NCBI RefSeq assembly: GCF_016742135.1 | Contig: NZ_JACVCG010000003.1 | Coordinates: 248,001-312,000 of the forward strand | Reading direction: 5' to 3' | Length of the DNA stretch: 64,000 nt | DNA from: Brevundimonas sp. | Lineage (GTDB): Bacteria; Pseudomonadota; Alphaproteobacteria; Caulobacterales; Caulobacteraceae | Part shown: positions 1 to 9,246 of the stretch, in pieces | Position numbering within the stretch: position 1 is the stretch's first letter | How the letters are laid out: each line of letters starts with the position of its first letter | Made by a program: the position numbers and the translations under genes | The notes under the pieces: generated by a model | Seen by the model: only the letters and a program-made list of their open reading frames with translations | Database searches by the model: none | What the model was told of the DNA's origin: nothing

Positions 1-2
1 TG

Positions 3-263
3 CAGCTGGCCAATCCCAAGGCGGTGCTGTTCTTTACCGCCGTGCTGCCGCCGTTTGTGGATGTGGGGCGGCCGCTGGGGCCGCAGCTGGCGCTGTTCGC
101 GCTGGCGACCGTCGGCATGGATATGATCACCATGAATGCCTATGGCCTGGGCGGGGCGGCGCTGGCGCGGCGGATGACGGCGCCGGGGTTCCGGCGCGGG
201 TTTGATGCCGGGGTCGGAGTGCTGTTGCTGGCGGCGGCGGTGCTGATCGGGCTAAGGCTTTAG
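3..263 (+). CDS. LysE/RhtB-family amino-acid exporter, 3' part
   Basis: The last 86 codons of an open frame that enters from the left edge. The visible start reads QLANPKAVLFFTAVLPPFVD, the LysE/RhtB signature in which an Asn-Pro-Lys-Ala segment leads into a membrane helix. Two more hydrophobic stretches follow, one around ALFALATVGMD and one at the C-terminus (VGVLLLAAAVLIGL). Members of this family are small inner-membrane proteins of about 200 residues that export amino acids or homoserine-lactone-like compounds, so roughly the N-terminal half is missing. The substrate cannot be told from this part. Confidence 0.85.
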   Translation, partial: QLANPKAVLFFTAVLPPFVDVGRPLGPQLALFALATVGMDMITMNAYGLGGAALARRMTAPGFRRGFDAGVGVLLLAAAVLIGLRL

Positions 264-413
264 GGGCGGCTGTAGGGCCGGGAGGCGGAACCGGGGCCGT
301 TCAGGCGTCGTTCAGGTGGAAAGTGCCTGGCTGGGCCACAGCCAACCCCTTGTTTTGGATGACGGGTGCGCGCACCTGTTATGCGGACGCCCTCGCTTTC
401 GGAGATGGACATC

Positions 414-962
414 ATGCCTCGCTCGAACATTCGCCGACCCGCCCTGTTGGTGGTGGCCACCAGCGCCCTGGCGCTCGCGGTCGCGGCCTGTGCCACGCCG
501 ACCCCCTATGGCCCCATGCAGCCCGGACGCGCCGGCGGCTATGCCGAGCAGCGCCTGGAGGCCAACCGCTTCCGCGTGGCCTTTGCCGGCAACTCCGTGA
601 CCTCGCGCGAGCAGGTCGAGATGGCGCTGCTGCTGCGCGCCGCCGAGCTGACGGTGCAGGAGGGCTATGACTGGTTCGCCACGGTCGAGCGGACCACGGA
701 CCGCGACACCCGCTATGTCGGCACGCGCGACCCCTTCTATGATCCCTATTACCGGGGCTGGAGCCCCTACTGGCGCTTCTATCGCGGCGGGGCCTGGAGC
801 CGGTACGACCCGTACTGGAACGACATCAATGTCCGCCAGATCGACCGCTTCGAGGCGACCTCGGAAATCATCATGGGCCGGGGACCCAAGCCCGCCGGCG
901 ACCCCAACGCCTTTGACGCGCGCGATGTGATCTCGAACCTGGCCCCGCGCGTGACGCGCTAG
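414..962 (+). CDS. CC0125/CC1285-type lipoprotein
   Basis: A 182-residue predicted lipoprotein. I chose the ATG at 414 because GGAG sits about 10 bases upstream and the signal peptide then starts with basic residues (MPRSNIRR) before a hydrophobic run ending in the lipobox VAAC, with Cys26 as the lipidated residue. The mature part has a conserved-looking middle (residues about 50-90) and a Tyr/Trp/Arg-rich segment near 105-140 (DPYYRGWSPYW). This matches the small Caulobacterales lipoprotein family named after CC0125/CC1285, whose function is unknown. The gene stands alone, converging on the DUF6065 gene with a 24-bp gap. Confidence 0.75.
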   Translation: MPRSNIRRPALLVVATSALALAVAACATPTPYGPMQPGRAGGYAEQRLEANRFRVAFAGNSVTSREQVEMALLLRAAELTVQEGYDWFATVERTTDRDTRYVGTRDPFYDPYYRGWSPYWRFYRGGAWSRYDPYWNDINVRQIDRFEATSEIIMGRGPKPAGDPNAFDARDVISNLAPRVTR

Positions 963-986
963 AACGACCGGAGCGCCCCGGCCGGG

Positions 987-1727
987 TCAGCCCAGTCGGG
1001 GTGTCTTCAGGCGCCGCTTGTTGGCGTGGGTGTCGGGCGCATTGCCCAGCGCCTCGGGGATTTCACCCTTGAAGTAGTAGCGCTGCCAGGCCTCCTTGGC
1101 GGCCTCGGGGTCGCCCCTGGCCAGGCGCTGGTTGAAGTCGGTCCGCTGGCGGTTCCAGGCCTCGAACTGGTCCTTCATGCCGGGGTTGGACTCCAGCGAG
1201 CGGATGACGGGCTGGAAGTCCTCGACCTTGCGCGCCTCGATCAGGGTGATGAAGCAGAACGGCTCACCCCGCTCGAAGGTGATCTTGCCCGGGCGGGTGA
1301 AGATCCAGTTCATGGTGAAGGGGAAGGGCAGCCAGTCGGTCTCGATCAGGCCGGTCAGGGCCTGGATGCCGTCCTTGACGTGATTGGGCGCGCCGGTGGC
1401 CATCATCTGCCAGCCCGGCGGGGTGCGGAACATATACTGGGGATGCATGGTCAGCACGCCGCGCGAGAAATGCGAGGTGACGAAGTGGCTGAGGTCGGAA
1501 TTGACCCGCTCGGGCGTGATGCGGATGTCTTCCTGACGCGGGCCGCCGTTCCACTCGGCGGTGAAGCCGACCGGGCACAGGATCTCCCAGCCCGTGGTGT
1601 TGGCCATGTTGAGCGGCAGGCAGCGATAGGGGTGGCGGCTGGCAAAGGCGTCCATCCAGGCGCGCGACTGTCGCCCCGGCACCATGTCCGGCGGCCGCGC
1701 CGTCATCGGATAGCACTCCAGTTCCAC
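987..1727 (-). CDS. DUF6065 family protein
   Basis: A 246-residue soluble protein with no signal peptide or membrane segment. The N-terminal part ([17 protein letters not shown], then [18 protein letters not shown] and [10 protein letters not shown]) matches what I recall of DUF6065, a family of unknown function found scattered in bacteria. Many aromatic residues ([22 protein letters not shown]) suggest a compact beta-rich fold. It diverges from the YbaK-type gene at 1807, so the promoters of both must lie in the 79 bp between them. No function can be proposed from context. Confidence 0.72.
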   Translation of the reverse strand: MELECYPMTARPPDMVPGRQSRAWMDAFASRHPYRCLPLNMANTTGWEILCPVGFTAEWNGGPRQEDIRITPERVNSDLSHFVTSHFSRGVLTMHPQYMFRTPPGWQMMATGAPNHVKDGIQALTGLIETDWLPFPFTMNWIFTRPGKITFERGEPFCFITLIEARKVEDFQPVIRSLESNPGMKDQFEAWNRQRTDFNQRLARGDPEAAKEAWQRYYFKGEIPEALGNAPDTHANKRRLKTPRLG

Positions 1728-1806
1728 CTTGGACCTCCGGTTCAGATTGGCTCAGCCCCTCTCCTATCCGGTGGCCCCGCACGCGGTCAAAACCTATGAT
1801 GGCGGA

Positions 1807-2403
1807 ATGAGCCTTGCTGCCCCCTTTGACCGTGACCGCCTGCTGGACTGGATGGCCGAGGCGGGTCTGGCCCCCCGCACCCATGATCATCCGGCGGTGT
1901 TCCGGGTGGATCAGGGCCATGCGATCAAAGCCGCTCTGCCCGGGACCCACACCAAGAACCTGTTTCTGAAGGGCCGGGGCGGTCAGCTGTGGCTGGTCAG
2001 TGCGCGTCAGGACACGACCATCGACCTGAAGCGGCTGGCGAAGCTGCTGGGCTCGGACCGGCTGTCGTTCGCCCCGGAGGAGGCCATGGTCGAGACGCTG
2101 GGCGTGACACCGGGGTCGGTGACGGCGCTGGGTCTGGTCAATGACACAGAGGGGCGGGTGCAGTTCGTGCTGGACCGGGCCCTGTGGACGGCCGATGTGG
2201 TCAATTTTCACCCCCTGACCAATACGGCGACGACGGCGCTGGACCAGACGGATTTCCGGCGTTTCCTCGATCGGCTGGAACGGACGCCCCTGATCATCGA
2301 TTTCACTGGTGAAGAGGGACCGCGCATCGTTGACCCGGTTGCCGATCCCGTGCCCCATGACCATGTGGCGGATAAAGCCCTGTCCCCTGCCGAGGAAGCC
2401 TGA
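1807..2403 (+). CDS. YbaK/ProX-type aminoacyl-tRNA deacylase
   Basis: A 198-residue protein of the YbaK/EbsC/ProX superfamily. These proteins hydrolyse mischarged tRNAs, in the ProX branch Ala-tRNA(Pro), and act in the cytoplasm as free-standing versions of the prolyl-tRNA synthetase editing domain. The fold's typical elements are visible: THDHPAVF near the N-terminus, [10 protein letters not shown] with the conserved Lys (about residues 49-58), and a C-terminal [14 protein letters not shown] segment close to the family's NPLxNxAT motif. The ATG at 1807 follows a GGCGGA stretch and gives the usual N-terminus. It abuts the thioredoxin gene, with its TGA directly before the next ATG, so the two are probably cotranscribed. 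Confidence 0.85.
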   Translation: MSLAAPFDRDRLLDWMAEAGLAPRTHDHPAVFRVDQGHAIKAALPGTHTKNLFLKGRGGQLWLVSARQDTTIDLKRLAKLLGSDRLSFAPEEAMVETLGVTPGSVTALGLVNDTEGRVQFVLDRALWTADVVNFHPLTNTATTALDQTDFRRFLDRLERTPLIIDFTGEEGPRIVDPVADPVPHDHVADKALSPAEEA

Positions 2404-3318
2404 ATGTCCCTGATCGATCCCGCACAGTCGAACGGCCACTCCAGCACCGACGATCTGATCGTCGAAGGCTCGGACGCGGGCTTCATGAAGCAGGTGGTCG
2501 AGGCGTCGAGAAGCCGGCCGGTCATCGTCGACTTCTGGGCGACCTGGTGCGGGCCGTGCCGCCAGCTGACGCCGATGCTGGAAAAGGCCGTGCGCGCCGC
2601 CGGTGGCGCCGTCGCCCTGGTCAAGATCGATGTCGACAAGAACCCGGCCTATGCGGGCCAGCTGCGCGTGCAATCAATCCCGACCGTCTATGCCTTTGTC
2701 GACGGCAAGCCGGTCGACGGCTTCCAGGGCGCGGTGCCCGAGAGCCAGCTGAAGGCCTTCATCGACAAGCTGACCGGCGGCAAGAGCGGCAATTCCGACG
2801 TCGATCAACTGCTGGCGCTGGGGGCGGAATCCCTGTCGCTCGACGATCTGGGCGGGGCGGCCCAGGCCTTTGCCCAGGTGCTGACGCTGGAGCCCGACAA
2901 TGCCAAGGCTATCGCCGGGATGGCGCGGGTTTATCTGGCCGACGGAGACCGCGAGCAGGCGCTTCAGACCCTGGCCATGGCGGGCCCGAATTCGACCGAT
3001 CCCGATATCCAGAGCGTCCGCGCGCAGCTGTCGCTGGGGGCCCAGGTGGCCGACGACAGCGAGGTCGAGGCCCTGAAGGCGAAGATTGCCGCCGACCGCG
3101 CGGACCATCAGGCGCGCTTTGATCTGGCCGGCGTGCTGGCCGCCCGGGGCGACCTGGCCGGAGCGGTCGATCAGCTGCTGGATATCGTCAAGGCCGACCG
3201 GGAATGGAACGATCAGGCGGCGCGCAAGCAACTGCTGACCGTGTTCGAGGCGGCGGGGCAGAATTCCGACGTGGCCAGGGACGGACGGCGGCGCCTGTCG
3301 TCGCTGTTGTTCTCATAG
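2404..3318 (+). CDS. cnoX: Thioredoxin-TPR protein, CnoX-like co-chaperedoxin
   Basis: A 304-residue cytoplasmic protein with an N-terminal thioredoxin domain (about residues 18-125) and C-terminal tetratricopeptide repeats (about 135-295). This is the layout of YbbN/CnoX, which protects chlorinated or unfolding proteins and hands them to GroEL or DnaK. The active site is a complete WCGPC (residues 48-52), followed by the cis-Pro loop SIPTV. Escherichia coli CnoX lacks a redox-active pair, while the Caulobacter protein is reported to keep one, so this copy should have reductase as well as holdase activity (inference). It follows the tRNA-editing gene without a gap and precedes a Lon-substrate-binding-domain gene by 10 bp. 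Confidence 0.85.
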   Translation: MSLIDPAQSNGHSSTDDLIVEGSDAGFMKQVVEASRSRPVIVDFWATWCGPCRQLTPMLEKAVRAAGGAVALVKIDVDKNPAYAGQLRVQSIPTVYAFVDGKPVDGFQGAVPESQLKAFIDKLTGGKSGNSDVDQLLALGAESLSLDDLGGAAQAFAQVLTLEPDNAKAIAGMARVYLADGDREQALQTLAMAGPNSTDPDIQSVRAQLSLGAQVADDSEVEALKAKIAADRADHQARFDLAGVLAARGDLAGAVDQLLDIVKADREWNDQAARKQLLTVFEAAGQNSDVARDGRRRLSSLLFS

Positions 3319-3328
3319 GGATGGCGCA

Positions 3329-3985
3329 TTGGCCCAGGGCATAGTCAAGGCTGGCGACCTGCCTCAGGTCATTCCCGTCTTTCCGCTGGACGGGGCGGTG
3401 CTGCTGGCCCGGGGGCAGCTGCCGCTCAACATCTTTGAGCCGCGCTATCTGAACATGATCGATGACGCCATGGCCGGCGACCGCCTGGTCGGCATGGTGC
3501 AGACCACCGGTGGGCCGGCGGACAACCCGGCCCTGGCCCCGGTCGGCTGCGTCGGGCGCATCACCAATTTCGCCGAGACCCCGGACGGACGGTATATGAT
3601 CACCCTGACGGGCATCTGCCGGTTTCGTATCGCCGAGGAAATTCCCGCCCGATCCCCTTACCGACAGGTGCGGGCGGACTTTCAGCCCTATGCCACCGAC
3701 CTGATCCCGGCCCCGTCGAGCGCCGCGATTGGCCGCCCGGCTCTGCTGGAGTCGCTCCGCCTGTTTCTGGAACACCGGGGGCTGGAGATCGACTGGGATG
3801 CGGCGCGCGACGCCCCCGCCGAGGCCCTGGTCAACAGCCTGTGCATGGCCCTGCCGTTCGAGGTGGCCGAGAAACAGGCGCTGGTCGAGGCTGCGGATCT
3901 GACCGCCCGGGCCAGGGCCCTGACCACCCTGCTGAGCATCAATGCGGCGGACAGCGGTGAGGATACGCCGCCCTCGCTGCAATAG
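3329..3985 (+). CDS. LON substrate-binding-domain protein
   Basis: A 218-residue protein made only of the N-terminal substrate-binding domain of Lon protease, without the AAA+ or peptidase parts. Characteristic segments are [30 protein letters not shown] and [10 protein letters not shown]. Stand-alone versions are common in Alphaproteobacteria and their role is unproven. The start is a TTG at 3329 preceded by AGGG eight bases upstream; the nearby ATG at 3321 is in another frame. It is the third gene of an apparent operon (editing enzyme, CnoX, LON domain, Trm112). Confidence 0.82.
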   Translation: MAQGIVKAGDLPQVIPVFPLDGAVLLARGQLPLNIFEPRYLNMIDDAMAGDRLVGMVQTTGGPADNPALAPVGCVGRITNFAETPDGRYMITLTGICRFRIAEEIPARSPYRQVRADFQPYATDLIPAPSSAAIGRPALLESLRLFLEHRGLEIDWDAARDAPAEALVNSLCMALPFEVAEKQALVEAADLTARARALTTLLSINAADSGEDTPPSLQ

Positions 3986-4031
3986 GTCGCATCCGTCTGG
4001 ACGCGGCCGCTGCCACTTCTATGATCGCGGG

Positions 4032-4226
4032 ATGAGCGACAGTTTCAACACCCCCTCGACCGTGGATCCGCGCCTGCTGGAGGTGCTGGTCTGTCCCGTG
4101 ACACGCGGCACGCTCGCCTATGACCGGGCCCGTCAGGAGCTGGTGTCGAAGGGGGCAAAACTGGCCTTTCCGATCCGCGACGGCGTGCCGATCCTTCTGG
4201 TCGGCGAAGCGCGGGCGCTGGACTAG
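4032..4226 (+). CDS. Trm112 family small protein (YcaR-like)
   Basis: A 64-residue protein of the Trm112/YcaR family. It carries the core [17 protein letters not shown] and the C-terminal [16 protein letters not shown]. In eukaryotes Trm112 activates methyltransferases; the bacterial role is not settled. The second Cys of the usual CPxC is a Thr here (CPVT), so a zinc site is unlikely. The ATG at 4032 gives a family-length protein. The gene ends in a CTAG shared with the convergent hydroxylase gene, so both stop codons overlap. Confidence 0.82.
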   Translation: MSDSFNTPSTVDPRLLEVLVCPVTRGTLAYDRARQELVSKGAKLAFPIRDGVPILLVGEARALD

Positions 4227-5476
4227 ACCGCCTCTCCCCGCAGGAGTTTTGGCAGGTCGCCTGTGGCGCCGCCCGCTTCATGCATGAAGGCCCGGCGCAG
4301 GGGGGCAATGCGGTTGACGGCGGCCATGCCGAGGTCACGCACCGCGCGGACCGGGGCGATATCGTTCGAGAACAGCCGCACAAAGGCATCAAAGGCCAGC
4401 GTCAGGGCGACCGTGTCGAACCGCCGCCATTGGGCATATCGCTCCAGCACCGGCTCGGCGCCGATGTCCTCGCCCAGCGTGCGGGCGTCGGCGAGCACCT
4501 CGGTCAGGGCGGCCACGTCCTTCAGCCCCATGTTCAGTCCCTGCCCCGCGACCGGATGCACCCCGTGGGCGGCATCGCCGATCAAGGCGATCTGCGGCGC
4601 GACCATGGCGGTCGCCAGGCTCAGCTCGAGCGGATAGACGAAGCGCGGGCCCTCGGGCCGGGCTGTCCCGAGGAAATCCCCGAAGCGCCGGTTCAGGTGG
4701 GACAGAAAGGCGGCGTCGGACGCGCCGCGCAGGGCCTCGGCCGCCCGCGTCGGCTCGGTCCAGACCAGACTGGCGCGCTGATCGGTCAGGGGCAGGATGG
4801 CGAAGGGGCCGCCCGGCAGGAAATATTCATGGGCCACATTGCCGTGGGGTTCGGCCATGCGGACGGTGGCGACCACGCCGCTCTGGCCATAGGGCTGCCG
4901 GATCACGCCGATGCCGGCTGCGTCGCGCACCACCGACCGGCGGCCCTCGGCTCCGACCACCAAAGCGGCCCGCACCTGTGATCCGTCGCTGAGGGTGACA
5001 AGGGAACGACCCAGCCCCGTTTCGACCGCCCTTACCCCGACGGGGGCCCGGATGGTCACATCGGTCTGAGCCAGAGCCCGGGCCTGGGCCACCCGCAGGC
5101 GGCGGTTCTCGACCATATAGCCCAGCGGTTCGCCGCCGGTGGCGTCACCGATCTCATCCGCGTCAAAGCGCAGATAGGCCGGATCAGGCGCCCTGGCCGA
5201 GGCCCCGGGCCGGCGTCCGTCGGTCACCAGAATGCGGTCCATGCGGCAGGCATGGGGCGCCAGATCCTCGCCCAGCCCCAGGGTGTGAAGCATCCGGTAG
5301 GTGGCAAAGGCAATGGCAGTCGAGCGGCCGTCAAAGGTCGGGGCCAGCTGGGCCTCGAACGGCTGGGGATCGACCAGGGTCACGTCGAACCCATCGCGCG
5401 CCAGCGCCAGCGCCAGACTGGCCCCGGCGAGGCCCGCGCCGGCGATCAGGACATCGGTGTCGGCAATCTCGCTCAT
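4223..5476 (-). CDS. UbiH/UbiF/COQ6-family FAD monooxygenase
   Basis: A 417-residue flavoprotein hydroxylase. An N-terminal FAD site [21 protein letters not shown], a mid-protein substrate-binding part, and the C-terminal FAD motif [20 protein letters not shown] identify the UbiH/UbiI/UbiF family, which adds hydroxyl groups to the ubiquinone ring. Which ring carbon it acts on cannot be read from the sequence, so no symbol is given. The start at 5476 was chosen because the FAD motif then begins near residue 9; the open frame upstream codes for low-complexity Arg-rich sequence. It diverges from ftsK with 156 bp between the starts. Confidence 0.87.
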   Translation of the reverse strand: MSEIADTDVLIAGAGLAGASLALALARDGFDVTLVDPQPFEAQLAPTFDGRSTAIAFATYRMLHTLGLGEDLAPHACRMDRILVTDGRRPGASARAPDPAYLRFDADEIGDATGGEPLGYMVENRRLRVAQARALAQTDVTIRAPVGVRAVETGLGRSLVTLSDGSQVRAALVVGAEGRRSVVRDAAGIGVIRQPYGQSGVVATVRMAEPHGNVAHEYFLPGGPFAILPLTDQRASLVWTEPTRAAEALRGASDAAFLSHLNRRFGDFLGTARPEGPRFVYPLELSLATAMVAPQIALIGDAAHGVHPVAGQGLNMGLKDVAALTEVLADARTLGEDIGAEPVLERYAQWRRFDTVALTLAFDAFVRLFSNDIAPVRAVRDLGMAAVNRIAPLRRAFMHEAGGATGDLPKLLRGEAV

Positions 5477-5632
5477 GGTCCCTTGTCGCGCCGTGACGGC
5501 CCGGCGTCCAGTGCGGCGAAAGGCCCCCGAAAGAGGGCCGCGTCTGCGGCGAGGTAAACAGCCCCTTAACCCTCCCTCTGCCACCCTGTCGGTGTCTCGT
5601 CGCCGTTTCGTCCGCAAGGGGTTTGTCCGCCC

Positions 5633-7990
5633 ATGTCCGCTGCCCTCGCCATCAGTCATCGGCTCTGGCTGAGCGCCCGCATCGTCTGGCAGGCGCCGGC
5701 GATCGTGCGATTTCGCGGCATGCTGCAGGCGCTTCTGTCAGTGCTGCTGCTGATCGCCCTGATCTCGTGGAATCGAAACGATCCCAGCTGGAACGCCTCC
5801 TCGACCCACGCCCCGACCAACTGGCTGGGAGCGCAGGGGGCGGTGGTCGCCGATCTGTTCATGCAGGGGCTGGGGCTGGCGGCCTGGCCCGCGGCCCTGC
5901 TGCTGCTGGCCTTTGGCCTGGCCATCGCCGTGGGCGACACCCTGCGTCATCGGCTGATCGTGACCCCGATGCGCAGCCTGACCGCAACGTTGGGCGTGCT
6001 GGCCCTGGCCGCCGCCTTGTCGACACCAACCCCGCCCGCCATCTGGCCGCTGGTCACAGGCATGGGCGGCCTGTCGGGCGATGGGTTCAGCGGGGTGATC
6101 GTGGCAGGGCTGAATGCCCTGGGCCTGCCGGGTAACAGCGTCATCGTCAGCGTGGCGATCGGCCTGATGTTCCTGGCGGGGGCCCTGACGGCGCTGGGCC
6201 ATGCGCTGGGTCTGCGGCCTGCCGATCTGACCGACGGACTGGACTGGATCCGGGGCCGGGGCCGTCGTCCCCGACCGGTCGCGTCTTCGGAAACGCCCCG
6301 CGCTCGCCCGGCGCGCCGCGCGCCACCCCGTCCCCGACCCGTCGATCCGGAAACGCCACCCGTGCCGGAGGCCGCGCCCGCCGCTGCCCGCGCACCGGAC
6401 GTGTCCGGGCCGCGCGTCGCTCCGACCAAGGCCGCCCGCACCCCCCGCAAGGACGCCGATGTCGACCAGCGGACCTTTGATTTCGTACGACCGCCCGGCG
6501 CCTTTGACCTGCCGTCGCTGGCGACCCTGGCCAAGCCGGAGAAGCGTGTCGGCGCGGTCGACGAAACCGCCCTGAAACAGAATGCCCGCCTGCTGGAGGA
6601 GGTGCTGCAGGAGTTCGGTGTGCGCGGCTCGATCGACCAGATCCGGCCCGGTCCGGTCGTGACGCTCTACGAACTGGTGCCTGCCCCGGGCGTGAAGCAC
6701 GGGCGCGTCGTGGCCCTGGCCGACGATATTGCCCGCTCCATGTCGGCCCGCGCCTGTCGCATCAGTGTGGTGCAGGGCCGGAACGCCATCGGCATCGAAC
6801 TGCCCAACGCCCGGCGCGAGACCGTCTATCTGCGCGATCTGCTGGCCTCGGGCGAATATGACAAGCCTGCCCATCTGTTGCCGCTGGCGCTGGGCGAGAC
6901 CATCGGCGGCGAGCCCTATGTCGCCGATCTGGCGCGGATGCCGCACCTGTTGATCGCGGGCACCACCGGTTCGGGCAAGTCGGTCGGGGTCAATGCCATG
7001 ATCCTGTCGATCCTGTACCGCCTCAGCCCCGACGAATGCCGCTTCATCATGATCGACCCCAAGATGCTGGAGCTCAGCGTCTATGACGGCATCCCGCATC
7101 TGCTCAGCCCGGTGGTGACCGACCCGAAGAAGGCCGTCGTGGCGCTGAAGTGGACGGTGCGCGAGATGGAGGACCGCTATCGCCGCATGTCCAAGCTGGG
7201 GGTGCGCAACATCGCCGGCTACAATGCCCGGGCGAAGGAGGCCCAGGAGAAGGGCGAGCATTTCGAACGTACCGTCCAGACCGGCTTCGACGAGCAGGGC
7301 CGCCCGGTCTATGAATCCGAGAAGATCCGGCCCGAGCCCATGCCCTATCTGGTCGTGGTCATGGACGAGATGGCCGACCTGATGCTGGTGGCCGGCAAGG
7401 ACGTCGAGGGCGCGGTCCAGCGTCTGGCCCAGATGGCGCGCGCGGCCGGCATCCACCTGATCATGGCGACCCAGCGGCCGTCGGTCGATGTGATCACCGG
7501 CACGATCAAGGCCAATTTCCCGACCCGGATATCCTTCCAGGTGACCTCCAAGATCGACAGTCGGACCATCCTGGGCGAACAGGGCGGCGAGCAGCTGCTG
7601 GGCCAGGGCGACATGCTCTATATGGCCGGCGGCGGCCGCATCACCCGCCTGCACGGCCCGTTCGTGACCGACCGCGAGGTTGAGGAGGTCTGTGCCCATC
7701 TGCGGGCGCAAGGGGCGCCCGATTATCTGGACCTGATCACCGACGAACCTGACGACGAGGGCGGGGACGACGGCGGCGATGCCGGCGGCACCGGCGATGA
7801 CCTGTACGACCGCGCCGTGGCCGTGGTCACGCGCGACCGCAAGGCTTCGACCTCCTATGTCCAGCGGCGGCTGCAAATCGGCTATAACCGTGCGGCCTCG
7901 CTGATCGAACGGATGGAGCAGGAGGGCGTGGTCAGTCCCGCCAACCATGCCGGCAAGCGCGACGTGCTGGCCGGACCGCCGCCGTTGTAA
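5633..7990 (+). CDS. ftsK: DNA translocase FtsK
   Basis: A 785-residue FtsK/SpoIIIE protein. The N-terminal 190 residues hold four hydrophobic segments (about 30-47, 70-95, 105-125, 165-187) that anchor it at the septum. A Pro/Arg-rich linker (about 205-285) follows, then the motor domain with Walker A GTTGSGKS near residue 444 and Walker [12 protein letters not shown] near 573. The C-terminal gamma winged helix (about 723-770, [20 protein letters not shown]) recognises polarity sequences on the chromosome. It pumps DNA at division and works with XerCD at dif. A lone TTAACC half-site lies upstream at about 5570. Four tandem hairpin elements begin 3 bp after its stop. Confidence 0.95.
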   Translation: MSAALAISHRLWLSARIVWQAPAIVRFRGMLQALLSVLLLIALISWNRNDPSWNASSTHAPTNWLGAQGAVVADLFMQGLGLAAWPAALLLLAFGLAIAVGDTLRHRLIVTPMRSLTATLGVLALAAALSTPTPPAIWPLVTGMGGLSGDGFSGVIVAGLNALGLPGNSVIVSVAIGLMFLAGALTALGHALGLRPADLTDGLDWIRGRGRRPRPVASSETPRARPARRAPPRPRPVDPETPPVPEAAPAAARAPDVSGPRVAPTKAARTPRKDADVDQRTFDFVRPPGAFDLPSLATLAKPEKRVGAVDETALKQNARLLEEVLQEFGVRGSIDQIRPGPVVTLYELVPAPGVKHGRVVALADDIARSMSARACRISVVQGRNAIGIELPNARRETVYLRDLLASGEYDKPAHLLPLALGETIGGEPYVADLARMPHLLIAGTTGSGKSVGVNAMILSILYRLSPDECRFIMIDPKMLELSVYDGIPHLLSPVVTDPKKAVVALKWTVREMEDRYRRMSKLGVRNIAGYNARAKEAQEKGEHFERTVQTGFDEQGRPVYESEKIRPEPMPYLVVVMDEMADLMLVAGKDVEGAVQRLAQMARAAGIHLIMATQRPSVDVITGTIKANFPTRISFQVTSKIDSRTILGEQGGEQLLGQGDMLYMAGGGRITRLHGPFVTDREVEEVCAHLRAQGAPDYLDLITDEPDDEGGDDGGDAGGTGDDLYDRAVAVVTRDRKASTSYVQRRLQIGYNRAASLIERMEQEGVVSPANHAGKRDVLAGPPPL

Positions 7991-7993
7991 GTG

Positions 7994-8182
7994 GCCCTGA
8001 CGCTCGCCGCGCGGCGGCTCGCTGCTTGAGGGCAGGTTCTTTGCCCTGACGCTCGGCTCGCGGAGCCTCGCTGCTTGAGGGCAGGGTTCTTCGCCCTGAC
8101 GCTCGCCGCGCGGCGGCTCGCTGCTTGAGGGCAGGGTTCTTCGCCCTGACGCTCGCGACGCGGTCGCTCGCTGCTTGAGGGC
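7994..8182 (+). repeat. Four tandem 40-bp hairpin elements, period 49-50 bp
   Basis: Copies lie at 7994-8033, 8043-8082, 8093-8132 and 8143-8182, each 40 bp and separated by a 9-10 bp spacer close to AGGGTTCTTC. Every copy starts GCCCTGACGCTCG and ends CTCGCTGCTTGAGGGC. GCCCT pairs with AGGGC at the ends. In the centre a 5-bp stem closes a GCG loop: GCCGC/GCGGC in copies 1 and 3, GGCTC/GAGCC in copy 2, GCGAC/GTCGC in copy 4. The three middle stem pairs differ between copies but stay paired. The same element occurs at 26159, 26215 (inverted) and 47093. It resembles a REP-type palindrome or an RNA hairpin. Confidence 0.85.
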
Positions 8183-8357
8183 GTGAACCTGCGCGCCGGA
8201 AGGGCGTTGATCGGGGTCGTCGGTGCGCGGGCCTCCCGATTTCGATGAACGGGGCTTCATCGCAGCGCCGGAATATGGTCAGGCTGGAGCCATGACCGCG
8301 CCTTGCGGACGGGGGATGTTCGAGCCTCGATCCGCTTCACTATCAAGGATGGATTTC

Positions 8358-9017
8358 ATGACGACGCCTCACATCCTGTCCCGCCGCGACTTTGGCCTGG
8401 GCGCCGCCCTCGGCGTGACCGGCCTGCTGGTCGGCGCGCCCTCGGTCATGGCCCAGGCGGGCCTGTCGGCCGAGGACCAGGCGGTCGTGGCCCGCGCCCA
8501 GGCCTATCTGCGCGGCCTGACCTCGGCCCAGGGCGAATTTGTCGAGACGGGCGCGGGCGGTCAGCGCCGGACGGGCCGGTTCTGGCTGCAGCGCCCCGGC
8601 AAGATGCGCTTTGAATACACCAATCCGGCGGGCCTGCTGGTCGTGTCGGACGGCAGCAACGTCATGCGTTATGACCCGCGGCTCGAGGTGTTCCGCCAAG
8701 TTCCGCTCAGCGAGACGCCGCTGTCGACCTTCCTCTCGCGCGAGGTCCGGCTGGACCAGGGCGTGCGTATCGATCGGGTCGTACGCCGGGAGTCGGGGGC
8801 CTTTGCCCTGGTGGCGCGGGATTCCCGTCGCCCGAACGACGGCTCCGTGACCCTGGCCTTTGCCGGTGACCCCCTGCGTCTCCAGGAATGGACGGTGATC
8901 GACGCCCAGGGCGCGCGTACCCGCACCCAGCTGACCACCCTCAGGCCTGCGGGCAATCTGTCGAACAGCCTGTTCCAGCTGCGCGATCCGACCCGCCGCC
9001 CGGGACGCAATCGTTGA
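8358..9017 (+). CDS. lolA: LolA-like outer-membrane lipoprotein carrier
   Basis: A 219-residue secreted protein of the LolA superfamily. LolA is the periplasmic shuttle that carries lipoproteins from LolCDE to the outer membrane. The mature part contains the hallmark segments YLRGLTSAQGEFVE, TGRFWLQRPGKMRFEY and LLVVSDGSNVMRYDP. The N-terminus has SRRDFGLG before a hydrophobic stretch, which looks like a twin-arginine signal, unusual for LolA. I chose the ATG at 8358 because AAGGA lies about 8 bases upstream; ATG 8349 is an alternative three residues earlier. The 175 bp between the hairpin array and this start show no clear promoter. Confidence 0.85.
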   Translation: MTTPHILSRRDFGLGAALGVTGLLVGAPSVMAQAGLSAEDQAVVARAQAYLRGLTSAQGEFVETGAGGQRRTGRFWLQRPGKMRFEYTNPAGLLVVSDGSNVMRYDPRLEVFRQVPLSETPLSTFLSREVRLDQGVRIDRVVRRESGAFALVARDSRRPNDGSVTLAFAGDPLRLQEWTVIDAQGARTRTQLTTLRPAGNLSNSLFQLRDPTRRPGRNR

Positions 9018-9212
9018 CGCATGCAACGCACCGGAGAATCGTGGCGAAATAATCACAGCAGGGCGGTGTCATTTTGGGATTTGACTTTTTCAGTTTGACG
9101 TTGCAGAATGAGCACAGGCTGAGAGCAGCCATTGACCGCTACGGATGTCATCCCCCTCCCTGCGGCAGAGACACCTCTGAAAGCGCCCGGTCTGATGGCC
9201 GGGCGTTTTTTT
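9018..9212 (+). ncRNA. Candidate small RNA or structured 3' region ending in a terminator
   Basis: This 195-bp stretch between lolA and xthA has no credible protein and is more AT-rich than its surroundings (near 9050-9110). It contains -35-like TTGACT (about 9079) and TTGACG (about 9095) elements. It ends with a small hairpin CAGAG-ACAC-CTCTG (9166-9179), then a stronger hairpin and seven T. Two hairpins followed by a U tract are typical of Hfq-type small-RNA 3' ends. It could equally be a long 3' untranslated region of lolA. I do not recognise it as 6S, SRP or tmRNA. Confidence 0.3.
9184..9212 (+). terminator. Rho-independent terminator before xthA
   Basis: A perfect 7-bp stem CGCCCGG (9184-9190) and CCGGGCG (9199-9205), an 8-base loop, then seven T (9206-9212). 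This is the clearest intrinsic terminator in the window. It ends either the lolA transcript or a separate small RNA, and leaves xthA starting 34 bp downstream. Confidence 0.88.
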
Positions 9213-9246
9213 GCGCCGGCTCACAATCCCCTGCTAAGGCGGGCGC

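Noticed and set aside
7994..8182. CRISPR-like array
   Set aside because: The repeat unit is itself the 40-bp hairpin, spacers are only 9-10 bp and nearly identical, and no cas genes are near.
5738..8260. 840-codon open frame on the strand opposite ftsK
   Set aside because: It lacks known motifs, is rich in Arg, Gln, His and Gly, and lies opposite a clear FtsK. High GC gives long antisense frames in this genome.
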